A DNA stretch of 64,000 nucleotides from Ottelia alismoides (lineage: Eukaryota; Streptophyta; Magnoliopsida; Alismatales; Hydrocharitaceae). The notes below the pieces were generated by a model. The model made no database searches and was not told the origin of the DNA. It saw only the letters and a program-made list of their open reading frames with translations. A program made the translations under genes and the position numbers. This document shows, one piece after another, positions 1 to 10,230 of this stretch (its first letter is position 1; the number at the start of each line of letters is the position of its first letter). Location: the NCBI GenBank assembly GCA_037367405.1, contig JAZKJV010009791.1:1-64000 (forward strand), given 5' to 3'.

Positions 1-2954
1 TTGCTGCCATACATGTGCAATCTCCTCCTATCCTTCCTTGCTACCATTCATGCACATGCAAAAATCCCTTTTTGTTGTCTTATATGTCATTACAGAAGTT
101 ACGAATTCCATGCATAAACTTTTAATTCTCTTAGAGTCTACTTTGTCAAAATTCCTACTTCTAGCTTCGGTTGTAGACTTGTAGGAATGACTTCAGATTC
201 CTAATTCTGTTTTATTCAAAAGCCCTTGTCTTTAATATTTTATATACATCATAATACGAAGAAGGAAACAAGACCAAGATTAAATATATATATGTATATA
301 TTATATGATATTGGTGACCAGTTGTCTCTCCAGGCTGTTTTTTTTTGTTGCTAGTCATTTACAAGATTACATAATTGAATCAATTATTATGTTACCTATG
401 CCTTATAACAAGATTTCACATTGATTAACGTTGAATAAGATTACACATTACACCTCTTTAACAAATTGTCTATGTCTTATTGTTGAATTTTCACGTCTGA
501 GTGATTTCTTATCTAATGGGCCTTGTTGGTCAAGGACATTTAGGTTGCCCAAATTCTGAGTATCGAAATTTAAAGAAAATTTATTATGTTGAGAGTGTCT
601 CCTGGAAACTCTATATAACAAAGGTAGAGCCTTAAGTCATGCTCTACGTACAATTGTCTTTTATTATTTTAGATTTTGCCAGTGAGCACATTTTTAGTAC
701 ACAACAATGTACCATATGTCTAAATGCACCTTTACATGTTCACGACTATTGATAAAGAAATGTTAGATGGATAATGATATATATTGGTAAGCTTTCTCAT
801 TTAGTAATTTACTAAAGATTTCCTTCCGAGCCAAAACTCAGAAGTATGAATGAGCAGAGCTATGCAAGTTATCTTTTCTAGAGCCTAAAGGCTCATCGTC
901 TATAATTTAGGAAAACAGATTGATGATTTCGTCTCTAACTAGCATATCCTTAATTTATCTGTAAACTCTTAAGGTCACCTGAAATAAGAAATGAATCGTG
1001 ACGATAAGTTGGTAGATCTATTTATAAAAGAACTGATTAGTGTGTTTGTTGTTGATGCCATTAAATATAGTGCATGGGTGTTCTAATAAATATTGAAATT
1101 GGCCTTTTATTGTAGTACATCACGTGTAAATTTCTCGTCCTAAATATCCTTGATATTTTTAATATTAACGCAAGAAAGTTGTACAGATATTATCAAGATT
1201 AACTAGTGTTTATTAAATTTAAGCTCAATATGCTGGTTTTCCGTCATTACGATTACGGTTATACTCATTAGAATGAAATTTAAGCTTGTGATTAAGTTCA
1301 TGATATCTTTTAGACGGATCCTTTATTTTTAAATTTGGAACTCTGCTTAACCTTAAGTCTTGACAGGAATCTAAGTAAATGTTGAGAATTATATCACATT
1401 AGTGATGTATTAAGTATCTAATAGAAGGAAGGGACATACATCATTATTCTAATGTGATCATGGAGACTTACATAAGTAATAGGTTATGATGGTGAATCAG
1501 TAAGGACAAATAATATTGTGCCGGTCATGTTGAACCTTACACCTGACCGTGCGATAGCGCGGTGACTCTCAACTGGACGGAAGAAAGGAAGCTCAGTTAG
1601 GGCAGTGGCCGCCAAGTGCGTCGGTCTAGGATCCCAGTCTTTTACACGGTTTTTACGCGAGCTCGCAGTGTTTTTACACTTCGTTGGGATCCCGACTTTA
1701 GACCAGTTCCGCTGACCCTTTGTTTTAGGATACCCCAGGCGGGGGATCCTCGGTTTTAGTTTTTCGTACGAGCTCGGTTGCCCGTTACCGGTCGGGTTGT
1801 TTTCTAAAGCGACTTTTCTGGATAGTCTCTCTCACCCGTCTTAGTGGCGTAGTTTTGGACAGACCTATCCCTCTATTGGACCACACTTCCAATTACAGGG
1901 CGAGACGGAAGAGCCATTTGTAGGCTACCTCACCGCTTGAGATTACTTTCGCCAACAGACTTGGCGATTTTACATCTAGATCATACATATCTATATCTAC
2001 ATCATCTAGAATGACATCTGAGGAAGTTACACTTGAGGTTTGAAGGGATTACAATTAAAGTTGAGTAAATAGTAGTGACTATAGTCTGATCCCATTAAGC
2101 TAGTGGACGTGTTGGGAACTTAGTTAGGATGCTTATACTACACTGCACGCCTACGGAGGCACCCCAACCCTAAGACATCCCCCAAGTCTTAGAGTCATAG
2201 TGTGAGGTTGCACACTAACCAAGACCACAAACTATCCACTAGAATTAAGAATCTAAATAAATCAAGGAATCTTTCCAATCTCAAAACTCTTCCATCATCA
2301 CTCACAAACATGATCTCTGAAGAAAATAATAATACCTACTTACGCTCATACATTTATATGTCATATATGGGAAATACTAGGTTATTGGGCAATCATGAAA
2401 GATGCTTACAAACAACTTGAAAACCTTTTTACTTACGCAAGTAGATGCAAATTGTACTTGTTCCACCTTTCTACTTGCTCTCTTTTGCACATTATAAATT
2501 ACTTGTTATTTATTTTTAAACTACGGGTTTGTATTCACGTTTGTGACTCTGTTTTCTTTCCTAAACATGTTTTGGCAGGCAAACAGCCTGCTTTTAGTAG
2601 CTGTTCATGCTTCCAGAAGACAGAGTATACACCAGACGGTATGGTTTATTTTGTTTCAGTTTTTGGTTCGGTTGATTATGTATAATGCTTCTCTTCTGTT
2701 CAGTCAGATTTTTTTGGGATATTGTATGTACTCGCAGACACTGTACATGATGTAAAATTATAAGGAAATTAATGAAATGAAATTTTGGTGCCATTTGTCT
2801 CTATTAGCTTGTGGTTACGAATATGAATGTGAATGACATGTGTAGCTTTAATCGCGAAAATTTCCCCATAAATTTATGCTTTTAATGCGATGTCAATAAA
2901 TGTAATATTGTGAAATGTGTCGTAAACAGGTACCCGGATCCTCGGGGGTTCACA
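1..2954 (+). mobile_element. 3' part of a Tekay-like Gypsy LTR (left-truncated by window)
   Basis: The stretch is a diverged copy of the last ~2.9 kb of the 4,109-bp LTR found complete at 40402-44510. Shared landmarks in the same order are the CTTGCTGCCAT block at the very start, a GC-rich core at about 1,530-1,925 (CGCGAGCTCGCAGTG, GGCGGGGGATCC) and the terminal CGGATCCTCGGGGGTTCACA ending in CA at 2954. Immediately after it the Copia-1 polyprotein resumes in mid-sequence, so this LTR is inserted into Copia-1. Whether it is a solo LTR or the 3' LTR of a complete element cannot be told, because the left side lies outside the window. No coding capacity is seen. Confidence 0.85.
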
Positions 2955-4741
2955 TGTATGTTCCTCCTCCGCCTAGTGTCAGTTCACCCATGCCCATTCC
3001 TGACACAATCATCTACCACACCTCAGGTATGTTCAGATGCCATTAATAACGATGGGTCCGATAGTGTGCCTGTGCAGGATTCTACGTTGCATGAGGAATT
3101 TCACCGACGAGTGCAATGGATGATGACCTTGATGTTCCCAATGCTATTCGGAAGCAGAAACGTACTTGTGCATCTTATCCCATTGCTTCCCAGGTTTCCT
3201 TTCATCGTCTCGCAGGAGACTTCCAGAAATTTGGTGTGGCTCTGTCTTCTGTGGAGATACCACAGAATTATCAAGATGCTATGAAGATAGACTGTTGGTG
3301 GTTGGCTATGGAAGAAGAAATGACAACTTTACAGTCAAGGGGTACATGGAGCTTGGTTCCCGCTCCCTCTGGCGCATCTATTGTTAGGTATTTACAATAA
3401 AGTACCATGCAGATGGCAGCCTAGATCGATACAAGGCAAGGCTAGTGGCAAGGGGCTTCACTCAGACTTATGGTGTGGACTATATGGATACATTCTCTCC
3501 AGTGGCTCGACACTCTACTCTTCGCATCCTTCTATCTGTCGTTGTGGTACGTGACTGGTCCATCTTTCAGCTTGATGTCAAAATGCATTCTTGTATGATG
3601 ATCTGCAGGAAGAATTCTACATGCAGCAACCACCGGAGTTTACTGCCGAGGGGGAGAATCATATGGTGTGCAGACTTCACAAGGTGATATATGGCCTTAA
3701 ACAGAGCCCAAGGGCGTGGTTCCAGAAGCTGTCCCATCTAATTGAACAACATGGGTTTAAAAGATCAAATGTGGATCACTCGTTGTTCATTCAGAAGATT
3801 TCTAGAGGTATGGTTGTCATCATGATATATGTTGATGGTATCTTGGTTACAGGAGATGATGCTCAGGGGATAGAGACAACAAAAGCATTTTTAGGCCGTC
3901 ATTTTGTCACGATGGAACTTGGTACCCTAAGATACTTTTTGGGGCTGGAGTTTGCCAAAATTGCATAGGGTCTTGTCATGACTCAAAGGAAATATATTAC
4001 AGATTTGCTGAATGGGCATGGTTGGATGTAGACCTTCGAGTACTCCTATGGATCCAAGTACGAAATTATATGACAATGATACTGAGGAGGTTGACAGGAG
4101 AAAATACAGAGAGATGGTGGGAAAGCTTCTTTACATTACAATAACTCGACCTGATATTGCCTTTGCAGTTAGTCGAGTGAGCCAGTTCATGGAACAACCA
4201 AGACAGATACATATGGATGCCATATATATGATACTAAGGTATCTGAAATCTTCTCCAGGCTCGGGATTGTTGTTTAGAAAGGACACGGATTTATCCGTTT
4301 CGGCATGTGCACACGCAGACTATACAAGATGTCCCAAGGATAAAAAGTCTACTTCAGGCTTTGCAGTTTTGTGGGCAGCTCTCTAGTTTCTTGGAAAAGC
4401 AAGAAACAAACTGTTGTGGCTAGATCGAGTGTTGAATCTGAATATAGGGTGATGACACAAGCAAGCACGAAGATGATGTGGGTTCGAGTTGTACTAGAAG
4501 ACTTGCATACATGCAGTTACAGTGTGACAATCAAGCTGCCTTGTTCATTGCCAATAATCCAACCTTTCATGAAAGAACAAAACATATTGAAGTAGATTGC
4601 CACTACACTAGAGATATGATTCAGAAGGGACTAATTTCTACTTCACATGTTAGTTCAGGGGAGCAGACTGCTGACATCTTCACCAAGTCGTTGCTCAGGA
4701 GGACAATTCCAGAGATGTTCTTCCAAGCTGAACATGATTGA
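2955..4741 (+). pseudogene. Broken Copia-1 pol (linker, RT, RNase H)
   Basis: In Copia order the fragments show a Pro-rich linker after integrase, the RT N-terminus (LQSRGTWSLVPAPSGASIV), RT ([47 protein letters not shown], where YVDD has become YVDG) and the RNase H region ([26 protein letters not shown]). The second catalytic Asp of the RT active site is replaced by Gly. Several frameshifts and stops break the reading frame, for example near 3400, 3590, 3968 and 4386. It cannot make a working polyprotein. Family assignment is by motif; the clade (Ale/Hopscotch-like, judged from the very short LTRs) is inferred. Confidence 0.85.
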
Positions 4742-4767
4742 TATCTATGCTCCATCTTGAGGGGGAA

Positions 4768-4906
4768 TGTAGAGATAATTATATTTAGAGTACTGTTTAT
4801 TCTATTTGTGTTTATCGGATGACCTACTATGTAATTTACCCATGGGTCCTCTCTATATAAGAGAGCCTAGGGTTCTATGGAATATAGATTGCTCCTTTCT
4901 CCAACA
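4768..4906 (+). repeat. Copia-1 3' LTR (139 bp)
   Basis: The LTR begins TGTAGAGATAATTATA directly after the polypurine tract TTGAGGGGGAA (4757-4767) and ends CTCCAACA. It contains a TATA-like CTCTATATAAGAGAGCC, also present in the LTRs of Copia-2 and Copia-3. The very short LTR is typical of this family. Confidence 0.85.
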
Positions 4907-5130
4907 GTTTTGATGGTAATCGATGGTGTAAACCCATCGGCATGTAATAATGGCAACATTAGCATGTCAAGGAATAAGATCGCATGTTTCTTTTAGAAAT
5001 AAGTGCATCCATCTCATCATTCATTGCTTTCCTCTAACCTAAATCCTTCAAAGCTTCTAAATAATGCTTTGGAATAAAACACTCATGAAACCCAAAGAGA
5101 AATCACACACGCTAGGGCTTCAACCATCAA
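4907..5130 (-). pseudogene. Copia-0 RT N-terminal fragment
   Basis: On the minus strand the segment reads HYLEALKDLG-stop-RKAMNDEMDALISK, followed by TCRWVYTIDYH at the junction with Copia-1. These match the conserved start of Copia RT (the EAL...W..AM..EM.AL block, then the CRWVY-IK block). The CRWVY codons abut the Copia-1 LTR end at 4906, which shows that Copia-1 jumped into this RT. A stop codon replaces the usual Trp in the first block. Confidence 0.65.
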
Positions 5131-5609
5131 TAAAAGTATAATGGTTGAATAGTTCAAACATCTTACAGACTAACATAAAGAAATTGGTATGTCATGTATA
5201 ATATACCTACTTATAAGGACAATGGGGCATCCAAAGCATTCTCTAGGTAGGGATTAGCATCAATCCAAGAGCTTATTAGACATACTGCACACCTCACTAA
5301 CACCATTATGCTAGAGGTGTTGGCACAAGAGGTCTGATAGATAATACGATTCATAGAAAATGATCAAAACACACTACATAAACTCCAATGCATCGTAAAT
5401 ATTAAAATTTATTTAGCAAATATTGTTGGAATAAATGTTTAGTAGGAAAAAAACTTGATATTTCTCTAAATTTAGAATGATTATTTTTTAATAAAAGCAG
5501 GGATAAATGAAAATGATTGTAGATATCAATAGACACATTAAACTATCAAAGACTAATCACACTTTTCACTGGTCATTATCACCAAATAATGAACTAAATC
5601 AAACACAGA

Positions 5610-5776
5610 GGTACTCTAGGGATCGAAATACCCACGAAAGCCCGATGATACTTCCCTAAGTGGCGTACTTCACAAAAATTGGAAATATGCACAGGTGTCT
5701 GCCCCAAGATTTGAACCCTGGTCTTTTGAGTGGTAGGCACAATGCACTACCAACGGACCACTGAAGTGAGTTCCAC
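5610..5776 (-). mobile_element. Possible tRNA-derived SINE
   Basis: On the minus strand a tRNA-like head is followed by unrelated sequence. A box-A-like stretch TGGTCCGTTGGTAGTGC lies about 35-40 bp upstream of a good box B, GGTTCAAATC (5709-5718 on the plus strand). This spacing and order are those of a tRNA gene or tRNA-derived SINE. No folded acceptor stem or clear target-site duplication was found, so a SINE remnant inside Copia-0 is more likely than a functional tRNA. Confidence 0.4.
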
Positions 5777-5898
5777 TTCACAATTTAGTTTAACTTGGAA
5801 AGAACACCAGAGAACATTCACAAAGAGAACACAAATGAATGACCCTATCAATGACGCCATACACCATAATCAATGAAAATAGATACTACACCATTAAA

Positions 5899-6170
5899 TC
5901 AAGCAGTAGTATCCATGTGATAACGACCATTCTTCTCGTACACAACACAAACCACATGCATTGCTCTAATGTCTTGAAAATAGAAATGAAACTCGTTACA
6001 TATAGTTGCACATTTACAATTTACACAACTTGCTAACAATAAAAGACTCATGGAAAATTTATGAGCACAATAAACATCATTGATTTCCAATCTAGGAGAA
6101 AACAAAAGTTTTTATGGATGTAATCAATGATGAACTCCCATTGGCGAGACGTACAATTTTGATAGTGCTG
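5899..6170 (-). pseudogene. Copia-0 protease / GAG-pre-integrase region
   Basis: The minus strand encodes VRLANGSSSLITSIKTFVFS, then KFSMSLLLLASC...FHFYFQD and KNGRYHMDTT. These correspond to the Copia segment downstream of the aspartic protease (V.LANGS; the V.KF..SLLS.S-like block) and the GAG-pre-integrase block (F..D....G...GLY.L). Stop codons and frame changes interrupt it. The assignment is by motif only. Confidence 0.55.
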
Positions 6171-6384
6171 TAAAAGGTAGTATGTATGAGAAATGTATCA
6201 TTCTAAGTATGATGATTTGACATTCCGGAGTGAATAAACCCACTTCTCACTTCAAGTAACAAATGTGATATTGGTAGAGTACTACTTGAGGTGGCAACAA
6301 GACTGAAAGAGTACTCAACATGTCAACATGTGGAGCGATATGATGCAACAAACTCACCATACGATTGTAGTGCTCTTGGTACAG

Positions 6385-6690
6385 CTAAATGTCACAAGCC
6401 GACATAAAAGTAGATGCAGAGAGAGTCATAGAACCAAAAGACTCCGCCATTTGAAGCAGCATGGCTAGCCCATGCAAACATACCAAACTTTTTACAACAT
6501 CAATCAGAAGAGTGGTCGGCATACTTGCAATGCACGCAAGGCTGAGGAGGGCAACGGGGACGACGACCAACATGATTGCTGCATCCTCTACCATAAAAAC
6601 AACCAGCACAACTAGAATAGTCACTACCTCAACTAAAGATAGCAAGAGCAATAGTGTCATGAATGCTTGAGAGTTGGGCAACATGGGTAA
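6385..6690 (-). pseudogene. Copia-0 gag zinc-knuckle fragment
   Basis: On the minus strand the frame RCPPQPCVHCKYADHSSD-stop-CCKKFG contains a CX2CX4HX4C knuckle, followed by FAWASHAASNGG. This is the usual layout at the gag end of Ty1/Copia elements. An in-frame stop lies inside the knuckle. The 99-aa open frame over the same bases (6385-6684) is out of frame with the knuckle and is not the gene. Confidence 0.55.
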
Positions 6691-7756
6691 TATGAGAAGG
6701 ATCTTTAAAAGAAGGCTGAGATAGCTTTCAAGTCAAGAAGAGAACCCTATGCTATAATGTGATCTCTGGAAGCATGACATTGTAAGCTAAGACCATTCAA
6801 TAATCTCTGCCTTTCACTTGGCCCTCTGAGTAGACTGCTTGTCACGATAAGAAGGTTCATCTGCTTACCTCACTAGACTTCTGCGAGTATTTCTTCTCCA
6901 TACCGGCCCATATATCCTTGGCCATTCACTTATATAGTAGATTGGTTGAATCTTTAATCAATGTTATTTAAAATCCAGTTCAATCACCATGTCAGACTTC
7001 TCGAAGTCTACACTAGTAGACTTCAGAGTACTGCTAGAAAAAATGTAGAGCTTCTTTTAGCCTCCAACAAAGATCATGAATGCTTAAGAAGAGAGAGTGT
7101 AATTGGAGGTGCCATTCAATTTGATAGTGGTACGTTGCATCATGAGTGAACTGGAGACCCGTGGTTTAATCTTAGTGGAAGTAGTCTCTAAAATAATAAG
7201 CAGAAGGGAGCACATCATAGCAGTAGAAGGCAGAGTAGTAAAATAGCAGGGAATTGACATGATAAATGAGGCCGCGATAAGCTTTTCCTCGATGGGTATA
7301 GAATATCACGATAACACAATAAGTCTCGGGATAATAGTATAAGCCTCTAAAGGCTTAGAAGCAACCATCCACGGTCCGCAAATGCTGCAAAATCCACCGG
7401 AATAGCAGATAGACACCAACAAAGAGGGACAGGAAAAAGACAGCAGCAACATAATCACAAGAGAGGAACCACTGGAAGCAACTGGAGTAGCCACAGGTCA
7501 AGACAGCAGTGGCATGAGGTATAGCTGGAACAAGTGGAGATGCAGAAAGCAGTTGGAACAACTGCAGGAGGTTGCAATGGTGGTCCGACCAGCACTGCCG
7601 CTTGAGCAAACCACAGGCAGTGGCAGCAGAAGTTGTAGTCCGAGAAGGAGACCATTGACTAATTAATTGGATGGTTATAGCCCTGTTCTCTTTTTTCTAT
7701 ATGATGGAGAAAGAAGGGAGAGACCAATGAGGTGCAGACATCATTCTAAGCTCATC

Positions 7757-8080
7757 ACTCTAATACCATGTTAAAGATAATAAAGTGTCTATTTCAATAA
7801 GGAAACCATAAACCTTCTCTTGTAGGAGAAGTGGAATCATCTAGATTACAATTGTCCAGATAAAATAAGAGAATATGGAAAAATTGCTGAAATAAAATAA
7901 CAAATAACAATAGCAATATACGAATAGCATATCCATTTAGTAGTTTTATAAGATAAGTATATACATGCCTAATCATGAAATAATCTGATGGATATCTTAA
8001 TAAGAAAATAACCTATACAGTTTTGGCAGACAGAAATCATTGTCAAGAACTGTTGGCATAACACAGGCATCCTAAATCTC
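7757..8080 (-). repeat. Copia-0 5' LTR with primer-binding site
   Basis: On the minus strand ...CTTTAACA is followed by TGGTATTAGAGT (7757-7768). This is one mismatch from the initiator-Met tRNA PBS TGGTATCAGAGC used by other LTR elements here. The LTR inner edge is therefore 7769; the outer edge is not resolved. Confidence 0.5.
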
Positions 8081-8477
8081 AAATTGTCAATCTCCTTCCT
8101 TATCTACCAGTCAGTACAACTGTACAAGTCACAGGCACCTAATACAAGGAGCAAATGCAGAAATATTTCTGTAGCTCCGGCAAGAACCCAACTCGTAAAT
8201 AAACAGTAGAATTACATCAGAACAACTCTAAACCATGTGAAGCATATCTGCAGAATCTTTTAAATAACGGTGGTTGACTTTCTCTTTTGAAAGCTAGTCT
8301 GCTAAATAAGTATAACGACTTAACATTGGGCAAAAGAGAACACTGAGAAAAATGTGATGAGAGGTCCAATATTGACAGTTCATGCATGTTCCTTAATTTA
8401 GAACATTACCAATCTTACCAGTGGATCAAATTACCCAAGTCATTATGAATACTGTAAAACCAAAAAGCTGAACCTAC
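8081..8477. other. Intronic sequence downstream of the PP2C exon, nothing recognised
   Basis: AT-rich sequence with no motif, repeat or reading frame I can support. It belongs to the intron that follows the PP2C exon at 8478-8631. Confidence 0.5.
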
Positions 8478-8631
8478 ATCCTCATAGGCCCATTCATCTG
8501 CATGGTTCTGGGCATCTGCACCCTTTGGAGACCAAATCAATCCTTCAATCATGCCTGTAATTTTGTTCATCTTATCCCCCAGGGCAGCTAACTCTCTCCA
8601 GCCCCTTTGCCCTCGCATCATCTCATCCATT
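8478..8631 (-). CDS. PP2C protein phosphatase, internal exon (51 codons + 1 nt)
   Basis: This is an internal exon of a host PP2C-type Ser/Thr phosphatase, a Mg/Mn-dependent enzyme that dephosphorylates signalling proteins. It reads (AG)[19 protein letters not shown], then [17 protein letters not shown] and DEWAYED. From memory it resembles the plant PP2C group of Arabidopsis At2g25070/At4g31860, where this block follows ...KAFFR and precedes a GPTSGSTA block. The acceptor is textbook: a pyrimidine run TTTTTCTCTCTTTGTAG just before 8631. The donor is chosen as GAT|GTAGGT (8478/8477); GATGTAG|GTTCAG, four bases further on, is the alternative. The first base A completes an Arg codon with AG from the exon at 56970-57078. 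There are no stops. The next downstream exon is not in the window. Confidence 0.85.
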
Positions 8632-8685
8632 CTACAAAGAGAGAAAAAGATAATAACTGAAGTTAAAAACCCATATATAAATATA

Positions 8686-8990
8686 GGGTAAATTACAATT
8701 TGGGTCCCCATCTATGGGTCCGATCCCAGAATGGGTCCCGATCTTTAAATTGTAACGATTCGGGTCCCAGTGCCATTAATGTAAGGAACTTTTTTAGGCT
8801 AATGACGAGTATGCCCTTGTTTAAAAGATGGAACCCAACCCCCATTCCCTTCCCAACAAGGGCATATTCGTCATGAATCCCAAAATTTCCATTTCCTAAA
8901 TGGTCCTGGGACCCGAATCGTTACAATTTAAAGTTCGGAACCCATTCTGTGATCGGACCCATAGATGGGGACCCAAATTGTAATTTACCC
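8686..8990. mobile_element. Mutator-type MITE with ~85-bp TIRs and 9-bp TSD
   Basis: A 305-bp element starts GGGTAAATTACAATTTGGGT and ends with its reverse complement. The inverted repeats run for about 85 bp with only a few mismatches. A perfect 9-bp duplication ATAAATATA flanks it (8677-8685 and 8991-8999). Long TIRs plus a 9-bp TSD are the hallmark of Mutator-like elements. No ORF is present, so it is non-autonomous. It sits 54 bp upstream of the PP2C splice acceptor. Confidence 0.9.
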
Positions 8991-10225
8991 ATAAATATAC
9001 GATGGACCTTGAAGAAGCATCAGTACATAAAAATAACCCACAAACCATTTCTGTGAGGGACCTTTTGCAATCAGATACCACAACAAGAAACAGAGTAAAG
9101 AATAATAGGGACACCAACGAATTGTGAACTGCCAAATTTACACAATATGCAATACGGTTTCTCTTTCCAGATTCAGTTAGATAGGTTCATCACAGCCACC
9201 ACGTGACTGGCTAGATATTCTTATTTATTCCTCAAATTCCATAAATGAGATGTGTATTTACCAACATTGAGCAATAAGAATTGGAAAAACTATGGAATTC
9301 ACGGGAGCTAAAAATAGGACCCCCACCTTCTCAATTCGAGCTTATCTTGTAGGCAGGACTGGTTGAGAGTTTAGATATGCAGTCGAGAGTGTAGTCACAC
9401 TTTGAAATGCAGGAGCAATCAAACTCAAAATAATCGAACTGACTATGCAGTTCAGGGGATGACCAAATAGGATAACTTGATACAGTAGTCGGTCTCACTG
9501 ATTAGATGGTCCGATTATCAAGTTTGTCCTACTAATGAAGAAATATGACTTTTGATATTATTTGCACCTAATTTTTAAATATATTGAAAGTAAGATGTGC
9601 GATGTTTGATGGAAATTCAACTGTTTAATCTTGTTAAGTTAAGCGCATGTATGACCAAAGCTATATAAATATGCAAGAACATATGTAAATTAAATTTATA
9701 CTTAAATTCTGGTAAGTCATTCGAATATATTAGGACTACATAAAAATGAAAGAATGAGAGAGAAGGCCAGGGAGAAGGGGATTGGTTGTCCCAAGTCCCA
9801 GTGTGATATGGTGTACTTCAGGTAAAGGGGAAACTGATATCAAACGGCGATTTATAAGCAAGAAACATATCCCCAGTGGTTCTATGTAGTAACGCACACT
9901 TTTCGATGTGTGTAGGGGCAGCATGCAGCAGCATCTTCTAAGGCAAAGTCGGGAGCTATGACTATTTGGAATACAGGCATTCCTAACAACATCATGTCCA
10001 GTGAGCGAAGCCAATAGCATAATGTCGGCTCTGTCTGAGGTGAGGCTCGTGTTGGGTGCATTCACAAAAATGGCCAACCATGCTTTTGTTGTCTCTCTAG
10101 TCTTGCCTAACATTTTTCTCCTGTGAAGGTTGAGGCCATTGGGCATGCATCACTTACTAGGGTCAAGTTGGCTTACACATCGGTGGCCACATCGTTTGGA
10201 GGCAGCCTCAAAGATAGATGGATGA
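8991..10225. other. Intronic sequence, no recognised element
   Basis: There is no motif I recognise. A 136-codon minus-strand open frame (9736-10146) has no domain I can identify and no splice or codon evidence in its favour. It may be a decayed transposon part. The right edge TCGAG (10226-10230) is the target duplication of the next solo LTR. Confidence 0.4.
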
Positions 10226-10230
10226 TCGAG

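Larger units (their letters stand above)
2955..4906 (+). mobile_element. Copia-1: 3' half of a Ty1/Copia element
   Basis: This holds the end of the integrase/linker, the reverse transcriptase, the RNase H and the 3' LTR of a Ty1/Copia retrotransposon of the same family as Copia-2 and Copia-3. The 5' half is cut off by the Gypsy LTR ending at 2954. The right boundary is set by the LTR end (CCAACA at 4906), after which a minus-strand Copia RT coding sequence (Copia-0) begins. Copia-1 is therefore inserted into Copia-0. Confidence 0.85.
4907..8080 (-). mobile_element. Copia-0: decayed minus-strand Ty1/Copia element, 5' part
   Basis: Reading leftward from the right, this shows a PBS and LTR edge (7757-7769), a gag zinc knuckle (~6,470-6,600), a protease/GAG-pre-integrase region (~5,900-6,170) and the RT N-terminus (4907-5130), where Copia-1 interrupts it. 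Integrase is not recognisable between about 5,130 and 5,600. The part 3' of the interruption lies left of the window. The right end of the LTR was not resolved; 8080 is a rough limit. Confidence 0.65.

Noticed and set aside
8478..8631. Reading the PP2C exon as part of a 98-aa ORF (8415-8711)
   Set aside because: The extra residues on both sides are intron: a pyrimidine tract and AG acceptor upstream and a GT donor downstream bound the conserved part.
9736..10146. 136-codon minus-strand open frame
   Set aside because: No recognised domain, no homologous neighbour, no splice signals; kept only as unassigned intronic sequence.
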